Notes under the pieces: model-generated
What the model was told of the DNA's origin: nothing
Seen by the model: only the letters and a program-made list of their open reading frames with translations
The model's database searches: none
Shown: one piece after another, positions 45,192 to 53,428 of the stretch
How positions within the stretch are numbered: position 1 is the first letter of the stretch
How the letters are laid out: each line of letters starts with the position of its first letter
Source of the DNA: Ga0077527 sp945862135
GTDB lineage: Bacteria; Pseudomonadota; Gammaproteobacteria; Burkholderiales; SG8-41
Reading direction: 5' to 3'
Length of the DNA stretch: 64,000 bases
Assembly: GCA_964203275.1 (NCBI GenBank)
Contig: CAXNMF010000012.1
Span: forward strand, 49,722 to 113,721
Made by a program: the position numbers and the translations under genes

Positions 45192-46505
45192 ATGAAAATG
45201 ACCGTGCGATCAACTCTTTTACTGGGCATTGCGTTCACCTTGCTGACTGGCTGCGCAAGCACGCCATCACATCCGCCCGAGGGCGCACCAAAGGCTGCTG
45301 CCTGCCCGGCGGGCGTGCCGGAAGGTGCCCGCTGCCTGCGTGGCCAGGATTCGGCTAAAGCGCATTATCTGATCGTGATGCCTGCTCAATGGAGCGGTGT
45401 GCTGGTCGTGCATGCACATGGCGGCCCGGCGCTGGGCGAACCCAAGGTCTCTCGTGCAGACGCTGACATCAAACGCTGGGCCATCACGGTGCAGCAGGGC
45501 CATGCCTGGGCGGGCTCTGTATTCCGCCAGGGCGGCTTTGCTGTCACTACAGCCGCCGAAGACACCGACCGTGTGCGTCGCATATTCATCGAGCATGTCG
45601 CCCAGCCGCGGCGCACGCTGCTGCACGGGCAGTCCTGGGGTGCGATGGTCGCCACAAAGGCGGCAGAGATGTACCCGGCGTCATGGGAAGGCATGCTCTT
45701 GACCAGTGGCGTCGTCGCCGGCCCGACCACCTACGATTTCCGGCTCGACCTTCGGGTGATCTACCAGTATCTGTGCAACAACCACCCGCGGCCCGATGAA
45801 GCGCAATACCCGATGTGGATGGGCCTGCCGGCCGACAGCAAGTTCAGCAATTCCGATCTCTCAGTGCGCGTAAACGACTGCCTTGGATTGAACAAGCCTG
45901 CCGCCCAGCGTACGCCCGAACAGATGCAGCGTGTGCGCACCATCGTCGATGTCGTACGTATCCCCGAGAATGCGATCATCGGCCACCTGCGGTGGGGAAC
46001 TTTCACGCTCCGTGACGTGATCAGCCGTACCGGCACCAGCCCCTTCGGCAACGAAGGTGTGCGTTATAGCGGCTCAAGAGACGATGCGGCACTGAATGCC
46101 GGCGTCAAGCGCTACCGCGCCGATCCTGCAGCTGCCGCCCGTTTCGCAGCCGACGTCGACTACGCCGGCCGTTTCGCGATGCCCGTTCTTGCAGCTCACG
46201 GCATCAACGACTCAACTGTCTTCGTCGAAGGCAGCGACACGCTGCGCAGGCGCATGGAAGCCACGGGAAACGGCGAGCGTCTGGTGCAGACCTTTGTCGA
46301 TTCGAACCAGCACAGCTACTGGGGTGATGCCATGTATCCACCCTTGTTCGAAGCCTTGCTGAACTGGGTGGACAAGGGCGTAAAACCCAATCCGGCAAGC
46401 ATTGCAGCGCGTTGCAGGGCAATGCGTGCGGCAACACCAGCAGACTGCAAATTTGTTGTCGACTACGCCGTAAAACCCTTGAGCTCACGGATTCCGCCGC
46501 GCTGA
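45192..46505 (+). CDS. Alpha/beta hydrolase lipoprotein
   Basis: A 437-residue protein with a lipoprotein signal (lipobox LLTGC, C21). The hydrolase core has VLVVHAHGGPALGEPK, the nucleophile elbow TLLHGQSWGAMVATK with S148, PVLAAHGINDSTVF and a late His in VDSNQHSYWGD. Several Cys residues (such as CPAGVPEGARC and CRAMRAATPADC) could form disulfides, fitting an extracytoplasmic enzyme. It pairs with the upstream Bug receptor, which may take up its product. Confidence 0.85.
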   Translation: MKMTVRSTLLLGIAFTLLTGCASTPSHPPEGAPKAAACPAGVPEGARCLRGQDSAKAHYLIVMPAQWSGVLVVHAHGGPALGEPKVSRADADIKRWAITVQQGHAWAGSVFRQGGFAVTTAAEDTDRVRRIFIEHVAQPRRTLLHGQSWGAMVATKAAEMYPASWEGMLLTSGVVAGPTTYDFRLDLRVIYQYLCNNHPRPDEAQYPMWMGLPADSKFSNSDLSVRVNDCLGLNKPAAQRTPEQMQRVRTIVDVVRIPENAIIGHLRWGTFTLRDVISRTGTSPFGNEGVRYSGSRDDAALNAGVKRYRADPAAAARFAADVDYAGRFAMPVLAAHGINDSTVFVEGSDTLRRRMEATGNGERLVQTFVDSNQHSYWGDAMYPPLFEALLNWVDKGVKPNPASIAARCRAMRAATPADCKFVVDYAVKPLSSRIPPR

Positions 46506-46610
46506 AATCCTCTACTATTCGACGGCATGGCGGGCCCATTACAGGTGATCAATCCATTGGAGAATCACTGTCTCGGGTGGCGCCGCCGCCTACGAACAGA
46601 AACCGCGCAA

Positions 46611-47219
46611 TTATTTGATCAAACCTTCAGCGCGCAACGCAGTCTGTACCTGCGGACGCTCAAGGACACGATTGAATAATGCCTGGATATTGGGCCAGGG
46701 CGCGAGGTCGATCTTGTGGAAGCCGCACCAGCGCAACACGTTGAACAAATAGGCATCTGCCACGCTGAAGGCGTCGCCTGTGAAGTAGGTTTTTCCGGCG
46801 AGCATCTTGTCGAGGGCATTGAAGCGCCGAGTGATATAGGCCTTCTGCACTTCCTTCATTTCCGGGGTCATCGCCGGATTGAACAGCGCGCCGACGGACT
46901 TGTGAACCTCGGTGGCGATGAAATTGAGCGCTTCCATCAGGCGGTACCGCGCCATCGTGCCAGCAGCAGGCGCCAACGCCGAAGCCGGTTTCTGGTCAGC
47001 CAGATACTGCAGGATGGTGCTGACTTCGGTGAGCACTTCACCGTTGTCGAGCTGCAGCGCAGGCACGTAACCCTTGGGATTGATCTGCCAGTAATCAGCG
47101 CCGGAAGCGGTCTTTTTGTTCGGGATATCGACCTTTTCGAGATCAAAGGCGAGACCGGCTTCCAACAATACGATGTGCGGAGCGAGTGAACAGGCGCCGG
47201 GCGAAAAATAAAGCTTCAT
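46611..47219 (-). CDS. Glutathione S-transferase, beta class
   Basis: ATG 47219 follows AAGGAG; 202 residues. The thioredoxin-like N-domain MKLYFSPGACSLAPHIVLLEAG carries the beta-class Cys (C10), and GYVPALQLDNGEVLTEVSTILQYLAD the glutathione-binding cis-Pro and Glu-Val/Thr. The helical C-domain ends with FSVADAYLFNVLRWCGF. It conjugates or reduces electrophiles with glutathione in the cytoplasm. It stands alone, divergent from the cold-shock gene. Confidence 0.92.
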   Translation of the reverse strand: MKLYFSPGACSLAPHIVLLEAGLAFDLEKVDIPNKKTASGADYWQINPKGYVPALQLDNGEVLTEVSTILQYLADQKPASALAPAAGTMARYRLMEALNFIATEVHKSVGALFNPAMTPEMKEVQKAYITRRFNALDKMLAGKTYFTGDAFSVADAYLFNVLRWCGFHKIDLAPWPNIQALFNRVLERPQVQTALRAEGLIK

Positions 47220-47445
47220 GGGATCTCCTTGGTTTGGAACGGATGAGCAGAAAGGGCTTGGTCCGGCATCGTGCCGTAAGCCGATATTCCTTGCAAACAG
47301 AAGGACATCCGCCCATACTGCGCGCCGGCGCCTGGATTCTGTCCGCCCTTCGCACCCGCACGGGTGCTTCTGTTTGGCCTTCTCCACACGTCATTGATGC
47401 CTTGCCCACTTCGGACGAGGATCGCCAAATTCTGGAGAACTGCTC

Positions 47446-47655
47446 ATGGCCACTATCGGCACCGTTAAATTTTTCAACGCCACCAAGGGTTTCGGCTTCA
47501 TTCAGCCCGACGGCGAATCCAAAGACGTTTTTGTGCACATCTCGGCCGTTGAACGCGCCGGCATGAAGACGCTTAATGAAAACCAGAAAGTGTCGTTCGA
47601 CCTCGAAAAAGGTTCCGACGGCCGTTCTTCCGCCGTCAATCTGCAAGAAGTCTGA
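47446..47655 (+). CDS. Cold-shock protein (CspA family)
   Basis: A 69-residue OB-fold protein, the standard Csp length. RNP1 (KGFGFIQ) and RNP2 (VFVHIS) are present. GGAGA precedes the ATG. The gap from the GST gene (47220-47445) would hold the promoter and a long leader as usual for csp genes, but I see no clear cold-box. The translation factor gene infA follows after 55 bases. Confidence 0.95.
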   Translation: MATIGTVKFFNATKGFGFIQPDGESKDVFVHISAVERAGMKTLNENQKVSFDLEKGSDGRSSAVNLQEV

Positions 47656-47710
47656 TCGCACTGCGGCGGGCTCAACCCGCCGCAAATCATTCCTAAGAAG
47701 GAAGCTGCAG

Positions 47711-47983
47711 ATGTCCAAAGAAGAGATGGTCGAGTTCGAGGGTGTCATTGAAGAAGTGCTGCCCGACACCAAATTCCGCGTCACACTGTCCAACGGACAC
47801 GCCGTGACCGCCTATGCCTCGGGCAAGATCCGCAAGCACCGTATCCGCATTCTTGCCGGCGACCGCGTCACGGTGGAGATTTCGCCATACGACCTGAGCA
47901 AGGGCCGGATCAGCTTCCGCCACAAGGACGAGCGCGCGGGCCCGCCTGCAGCACGCCCTGGCAATTTTTTCCGCAAGCGCTAG
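47711..47983 (+). CDS. infA: Translation initiation factor IF-1, extended paralogue
   Basis: 90 residues. The first 72 match IF-1 (EFEGVIEEVLPDTKFRVTLSNGHAVTAYASGKIRKHRIRILAGDRVTVEISPYDLSKGRI in consecutive blocks). An 18-residue Gly/Pro/Arg tail (ERAGPPAARPGNFFRKR) is added beyond the usual end. IF-1 binds the 30S A site. Betaproteobacteria often have a second such gene outside the ribosomal operon; the csp gene just upstream suggests joint cold-shock expression. Confidence 0.93.
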   Translation: MSKEEMVEFEGVIEEVLPDTKFRVTLSNGHAVTAYASGKIRKHRIRILAGDRVTVEISPYDLSKGRISFRHKDERAGPPAARPGNFFRKR

Positions 47984-47994
47984 ACGCAGCGGAT

Positions 47995-48510
47995 TCAACC
48001 CGCCGTTTTGCGGCGGGTCGCCCTGACCGCCGGCGCCACGCCGGCCAGCGGCAAAGCAGTCTTGTATTTCACCTGCTTCAGCGCAAAACTCGATTTCAGA
48101 TTGCCCACTCCGGGTATCTTCGCCAGAAAATCGACGATAAATCTTTCCAGCGCCTGCACGTCAGCCACCATCACGCGCAGCATGTAATCCGAATCGCCGG
48201 TCATCAGGTAACACTCCATGACCTCGGGCCGTTCGGCAATGGCGCGCTCGAAGGTCTCCAGCGCCTTCTCCACCTGCCGTTCCAATCGCACCTGGATGAA
48301 CACCGACACAGTGAGTCCCAATGCCAGCGCATCGAGCAGGCTGACGTAACGGCTGATCAGCCCCGCCTCCTCCAGCCGCCGCACCCGCGCCAGACAGGGA
48401 GACGGCGACAGATTCACCGCCTTCGCCAACTCGACGTTGGACAGCCGCGCATCCTCCTGAAGCCGGGCGAGGATTTTCCAGTCTGTTGCATCAAGATCAA
48501 TTTTCGGCAT
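47995..48510 (-). CDS. Lrp/AsnC-family transcriptional regulator
   Basis: 171 residues. The N-terminal HTH (LDATDWKILARLQEDARLSNVELAKAVNLSPSPCLARVRRLEEAGLI, in blocks) is followed by the RAM effector domain (VMECYLMTGDSDYMLRVMVADVQALERFIVDFLAKIPGV). A basic, Ala-rich tail of about 20 residues ends the protein. It diverges from aceE, a layout that suggests it senses an amino acid or pyruvate-linked signal and controls aceE as well as itself. Confidence 0.92.
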   Translation of the reverse strand: MPKIDLDATDWKILARLQEDARLSNVELAKAVNLSPSPCLARVRRLEEAGLISRYVSLLDALALGLTVSVFIQVRLERQVEKALETFERAIAERPEVMECYLMTGDSDYMLRVMVADVQALERFIVDFLAKIPGVGNLKSSFALKQVKYKTALPLAGVAPAVRATRRKTAG

Positions 48511-48650
48511 TTTGTGCTTATTTAATAAATATTTACACTATTTTATGCTTATTTATTGTCTAAAAACAAGAACATACAGAACCCTGTTCCGCGCGATCCC
48601 GCGTAGCATCCGGGGTCATGCGCGCACGCCCGCGCGCGGAGAAAAACACC
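48511..48650. promoter_or_regulatory. Divergent Lrp/aceE control region with two direct repeats
   Basis: The AT-rich gap contains TGCTTATTTA twice, at 48515-48524 and 48546-48555, 31 bases apart or about three helical turns. This suits cooperative binding of an Lrp-type octamer on one DNA face. Confidence 0.45.
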
Positions 48651-51347
48651 ATGACCGATTTATCCGCTCATTTGCCCGATTTGGCCGCCGCATTCTGGCG
48701 CGTGATGCCCGCCGACCCCGATCCGGTGGAGACGCGCGAATGGCTCGACGCATTCAATTCACTGATCGAATCCAATGGCCGTGAGCGCGCCACCTATCTG
48801 CTGCGCAAATTGCTCGACGAAGCGCGGGCGAAACGCGTGCCGATGCCGCCGGTACTGAACACGCCCTACAGCAACTCCATCGCCCTGGCCGAGCAGCCGC
48901 AGTTTCCCGGCAACCTCGACATCGAGGCACGCATTTCCGCGCTGGTGCGCTGGAACGCGCTGGCGATGGTGGTCCGCGCCAACCGCGGCGCCGCGGAGCT
49001 CGGAGGCCACATCGCGACCTACGCTTCGATCGCCGACCTGTTCGAAGTCGGCTTCAATCATTTTTTCCGCGCCGGCCAAAATGGCGATGCAGTGTTTTTT
49101 CAGCCGCATGCCTCGCCCGGCATCTATGCCCGCGCTTGGATGGAAGGTCGCCTGAACGAAGACCAGCTCAATAATTACCGTCGTGAAACTGGCGGCCGAG
49201 GTACCGGCCTGTCCTCGTACTGCCACCCCTATCTGATGCCCGATTTCTGGCAGTTCCCCAACGCCTCGATGGGCCTGGGTCCGGTCAATGCGATCTATCA
49301 GGCGCGTTTCATGCGCTATTTGGAGCACCGCGGCATCCAGAAAACCGCCGGGCGCAAGGTCTGGGCCTTTATCGGCGACGGTGAGATGGACGAACCGGAG
49401 TCGCTGGCCGGCCTGTCGCTGGCGGCACGCGAAGGTCTCGACAACCTGATCTTTGTCGTCAACTGCAATCTGCAGCGCCTGGACGGCCCGGTGCGCGGCA
49501 ACGGCTCGCTGATCCAGGAACTCGAAGGCCTGTTCTCGGGTGCGGGCTGGCATGTAGTGAAACTTTTGTGGGGTTCCGAATGGGATCCGCTGTTCGCGCG
49601 TGACACCGAGAACGTGATCCTCAAACGTCTGCATGAAACTGTTGATGGCGAATTCCAGAAATACGCCGCGACCGACGGCCGTTTCAATCGCGAACAGTTT
49701 TTCAACAAGGACCCGGACCTGCAGGCACTGGTTTCGCACCTTTCGGATGAAGACATCGACCGCCTTCGTCGCGGCGGCCATGACCCGGTGAAAATTCACG
49801 CCGCCTATCACGCCGCAATGAACCATCACGGCCGGCCGACGGTGATCCTCGCCCAGACCAAAAAAGGCTACGGCATGGGCCATTGGGGCCAGGGCAAGAT
49901 GGGCGCGCACCAGCAGAAAAAAATGGAAGACGACGCGCTGCTCGCCTTCCGCGACCGTTTCTCGTTGCCGATTCCCGACGCCGATGTCAAAGCATTGAAA
50001 TTCTGGAAGCCCGCCGACGACAGCCCGGAGATGCGTTACATGCACGCACGCCGCAATGCACTGGGCGGTTATCTGCCGGCGCGCGTCACCACTGCGCCGA
50101 AAATCACCGTACCCGTACCGGAAACCTATGCGCGGATCAGCGAAGGCTCTGGCGGACGCGAAGAATCGACGACGATGAGCTTCGTCAAGATGCTCGCGCA
50201 GATGCTCAAGGATCCTGCGATCGGCAAACAGATCGTGCCCATCGTGGCCGACGAAGCGCGCACCTTCGGCATGCAGTCGCTGTTCCGCCAGGTCGCGATT
50301 TACTCACCCTTCGGCCAGCTCTATGAACCGGAAGATCGCGACGAGCTGCTCTATTACAAGGAAGCGCAGGACGGACAGATTCTGGAGGAAGGCATCAACG
50401 AAGCGGGCGCGATGTGCGTCGTGGATTGCAGCCGCAACCAGCTACAGCGTGCACGGCACACCGATGCTGCCCGTTCTATATCTTCTACTCGATGTTCGGA
50501 TTCCAGCGGGTCGGCGACCTGATCTGGCAGGCGGGCGACTGCCGGTCGCGCGGCTTCCTGATCGGCGCCACCGCCGGCCGCACCACGCTATCGGGCGAAG
50601 GCCTGCAGCACCAGGACGGTTCATCCCACCTGATCGCATCGACCGTGCCCAACTGCCGGGCATGGGACCCCGCCTACGGTTATGAACTCGCGACCATCAT
50701 CCAGGACGGCACTGCAGCGCATGCTCGAAGCGCAGGAGGACGTCATCTATTACATCACAGTGATGAATGAAAACTACGCCCAGCCGGCAATGCCGGAAGG
50801 CGCGCGCGACGGCATCCTCAAAGGCATGTATCTGTTGCATTGGAAACCGGATGCTGCCGTGCAGTTGCTCGGCAGCGGCACCATCCTGCGCGAAGCCATC
50901 GCTGCCGCAGAATTGCTGCACAAGGACTTCGGCATCGAAAGCAACGTCTGGAGCGTGACCAGCTGGAGTGAATTGCGCCGCGACGGCATGGCCTGCGAAC
51001 GTCATAACCGCCTGAATCCGGCGTCGTCCCCGCGGACAAGCCATGTTGCCGAATCGCTGGCAGCGCATCAGGGACCGGTCATTGCGGCATCGGATCACGT
51101 CACTGCAGTGGCTGATTTGGTCCGTGCATATGTGCCGGGTCGTTATGTCGCTCTCGGCACTGACGGTTACGGCCGCAGCGATTCACGGGAAAATCTGCGA
51201 CGCTTTTTTGAAATGGACCGCCACCACATCGTGGTTGCCGCACTGGCGGCACTGGCGGATGAAGGCACCATTGCCAGAGAACGTGTCGTGCAAGCCATCC
51301 AGCGCTACGGAATCATTGCCACCGATACCGCGCCCTGGGAAAACTGA
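48651..51347 (+). pseudogene. aceE: Pyruvate dehydrogenase E1 component (homodimeric), three single-base insertions
   Basis: About 898 residues if repaired, as in E. coli AceE. It starts at ATG 48651. The thiamine diphosphate motif is FIGDGEMDEPESLAGL with VVNCNLQRLDGPVRGN. Three extra bases interrupt the frame: near 50412 (GAMCV should read on to ASWIAAATSYSV), near 50470 (before FYIFYSMFGFQRVGDL) and near 50714 (before QRMLEAQEDVIYYI). Together they restore the original frame, and all flanking residues are conserved, so this is probably an intact gene with consensus errors. aceF and lpd are not in the window; the convergent TetR gene follows directly. Confidence 0.88.
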
Positions 51348-51354
51348 CACCCAA

Positions 51355-52044
51355 CTAAGCCGTGCGACGCCTCGGTGCCGCCGGTTTGCTGCGCACGGCA
51401 GCTCGCCGTGGTTTATGCGGCGCCTCAGGTGCGTGGCGCAGACCTTCGATAAAAACGTCGATCAGACGCCCGGCTTCATTTGCCGCCGGAATCGCCTTGG
51501 GATCCATCACCCAGTTGCTGATCAGACCGTCAAGGAGACAATGCAAGCCCTCCGCCTTGCGCCGTACATCCAGCCCCTGCGGCAACTGACCGGCTTTGAT
51601 CGCCGCCCTCAGGCCGTTTTCAAGACGCGTACGGCAGCCTGCGCGCATTTCACTGAAACGGTTCCACACCGGCTTCATCTCGTCGACGTATTCACATTTG
51701 TGGAAAACGATATGAAACACGCGCCGCCCCTGCTCGTCGCCTGACGTACGCTCAAGGACGCCGACCAGCATGGCGCGCACACTGGCCAGTGGATCATCCG
51801 TCGTTGCAGGATCAATCTGGCAGGGCGCATGCTCCATCGGCATGGTGACCCGCGCCACCATTTCACAGAACAATTCGGCCTTGTCCTTGAAATGCCAGTA
51901 AATCGCGCCGCGCGTGACCGATGCTGCTTCCGCGATGTCGGTCAATGAGGTGCGGGAGACCCCGCGCTCGCTGAATACCCGCTCTGCCGCATCAAGAATC
52001 TGATTGCGGGTCTCGACCGCCTCATCTTTGGTGCGCCTGACCAT
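51355..52044 (-). CDS. TetR-family repressor of the AcrR/TtgR type
   Basis: ATG 52044 has GGAGGAG upstream; 229 residues. The HTH region TRNQILDAAERVFSERGVSRTSLTDIAEAASVTRGAIYWHFKDKAELF (blocks in residues 11-58) is nearly the AcrR/TtgR/MtrR consensus. The C-terminal ligand domain ends in a basic tail (RRAAVRSKPAAPRRRTA). It is divergent from the RND efflux operon and a palindromic operator lies between them. It should repress the efflux genes until a hydrophobic drug binds. Confidence 0.93.
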   Translation of the reverse strand: MVRRTKDEAVETRNQILDAAERVFSERGVSRTSLTDIAEAASVTRGAIYWHFKDKAELFCEMVARVTMPMEHAPCQIDPATTDDPLASVRAMLVGVLERTSGDEQGRRVFHIVFHKCEYVDEMKPVWNRFSEMRAGCRTRLENGLRAAIKAGQLPQGLDVRRKAEGLHCLLDGLISNWVMDPKAIPAANEAGRLIDVFIEGLRHAPEAPHKPRRAAVRSKPAAPRRRTA

Positions 52045-52101
52045 GCTCCTCCGGATACCCCGGACTGTGGCCGGGTGTTGTCATCAAATTCAAAGCGATA
52101 C

Positions 52102-52129
52102 TTTACATACATTCATGGTTGTATGTAAA
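52102..52129. promoter_or_regulatory. AcrR-type palindromic operator
   Basis: TTTACATACA (52102-52111) and TGTATGTAAA (52120-52129) form a perfect ten-base inverted repeat around TTCATGGT. The arms and spacing match the 24-base E. coli AcrR site as I remember it (arms TACATACA/TGTATGTA). It lies between the divergent repressor and adaptor genes. Confidence 0.85.
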
Positions 52130-52189
52130 CTAGAATCCATAAGCATGCTTGCGTACATCTCGCCGCGCAGCTTTCAGGGAAACTACAGC

Positions 52190-53409
52190 ATGATCAACCT
52201 CCGCCCCCTCACGTTCCGTCGCGCCGCCATTGCGGCCTCATTGTTGCTGACCGCCGCCTGCGGCCCTGCCGGAGGCCCTCCGGGCGGTTTCCCTCCGGCA
52301 CCGGTCTCGGTCATCACCACGGAAACACGGGACGTGTCCGTCACCCTGGAATACACCGCACAGACCGCTGGCTACCGCGAAGTTGAAGTACGCGCCCGCG
52401 TCAGCGGCATTCTGCTCAAACGCAATTACAAGGAAGGCGGCACCGTACGTCAGGGCGAATCCCTGTTTTCAATCGATCCCGCCCCGTTCAAACTCGCGCA
52501 GGCACGTACGGCAGCCGATCTCGGTGTCGCCGAAGCGCAACTGCAACAGGCACAGCGCGAACTGGCCCGGTTGAAGCCGGTCTACGAAGCCAAAGCCGTA
52601 AGTCAGAAAGAATTCGATGACGCGACCTCCGGCGAACGCATCGCCCGCGCCCAGGTTGAAAGCGTTCGCGCCCGCCTCAATGAAGCGAACCTCAACCTGG
52701 AATGGACCCGCGTTGAATCCCCGATCACCGGTGTCGCAGGTCGAGCCGCAGTTTCGGATGGCACACTCGTATCGGGCCCGGGCGTACTGTTGACCACCGT
52801 CACGCAAACCGATCCGATGTATGTGATTTTCGGCGTCTCTGACCGTGATCACCTCGCCTTGCGACGCGATGTTGAAGCAGGCCGCATCAAATTGCCGGCC
52901 GACGGAAAACTCAAAGCGACCCTCAAACTGGGCGACGGACGCGATTACGCCAGAACCGGCGCCGTCAATTTCAGCGATGTGCGGGTCAACACCAGACGGG
53001 CACCAGCGAATCGCGCGCCGAGTTTGCCAACCCCGCCAATCAGCTTCGCGCTGGTGAATTCGTGCGCATTGCCCTGTCCGGCGCGACGCGGCCGGCAGCC
53101 ATCGTCGTGCCGCAGCGCGCCGTACTCGAGGGCCCGGGCGGGAAATTTGTCTATGTGGTCAATGCCGAATCCAAAGCCGAGCCGCGTCCGGTCGAGGTCG
53201 GCGCATGGGTCGCCGACGGCTGGGTCATCAATTCAGGATTGAAAGCGGGCGAACGGGTGATCGTCGATGGCGTGCTGAAAATCGGTCCCGGCGCACCGGT
53301 CAATGTCACCGAGCCGGCCGCCCCCAAAACCAACGGCAAACCGCCGGCAGATAAACCTGCGGACAAGCCTGCAGAAAAACCCGCAGCCAAACCGGCTGTG
53401 AAATCCTGA
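52190..53409 (+). pseudogene. RND efflux periplasmic adaptor (AcrA/MexA type), one frameshift
   Basis: Start ATG 52190. Lipoprotein signal with lipobox LTAAC, then barrel-sandwich and hairpin segments: VEVRARVSGILLKRNYKEGGTVRQGESLFSIDPAPF in blocks, TRVESPITGVAGRAAVSDGTLV and TDPMYVIFGVSDRD. The frame breaks near 52994, where one base is missing (VNT should continue QTGTSESRAEFANPANQLRAGEFV). The next frame runs to 53409 with IVVPQRAVLEGPGGKFVYVV and a Pro/Ala/Lys tail of repeated KPA(D/E) units. Repaired length is about 406. The adaptor links the inner pump to the outer channel. Confidence 0.88.
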
Positions 53410-53428
53410 GCCCGGCGGACTGACGACC

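Noticed and set aside
48759..50045. Minus-strand ORF of 428 codons opposite aceE
   Set aside because: Antisense shadow of a strongly conserved E1 gene.
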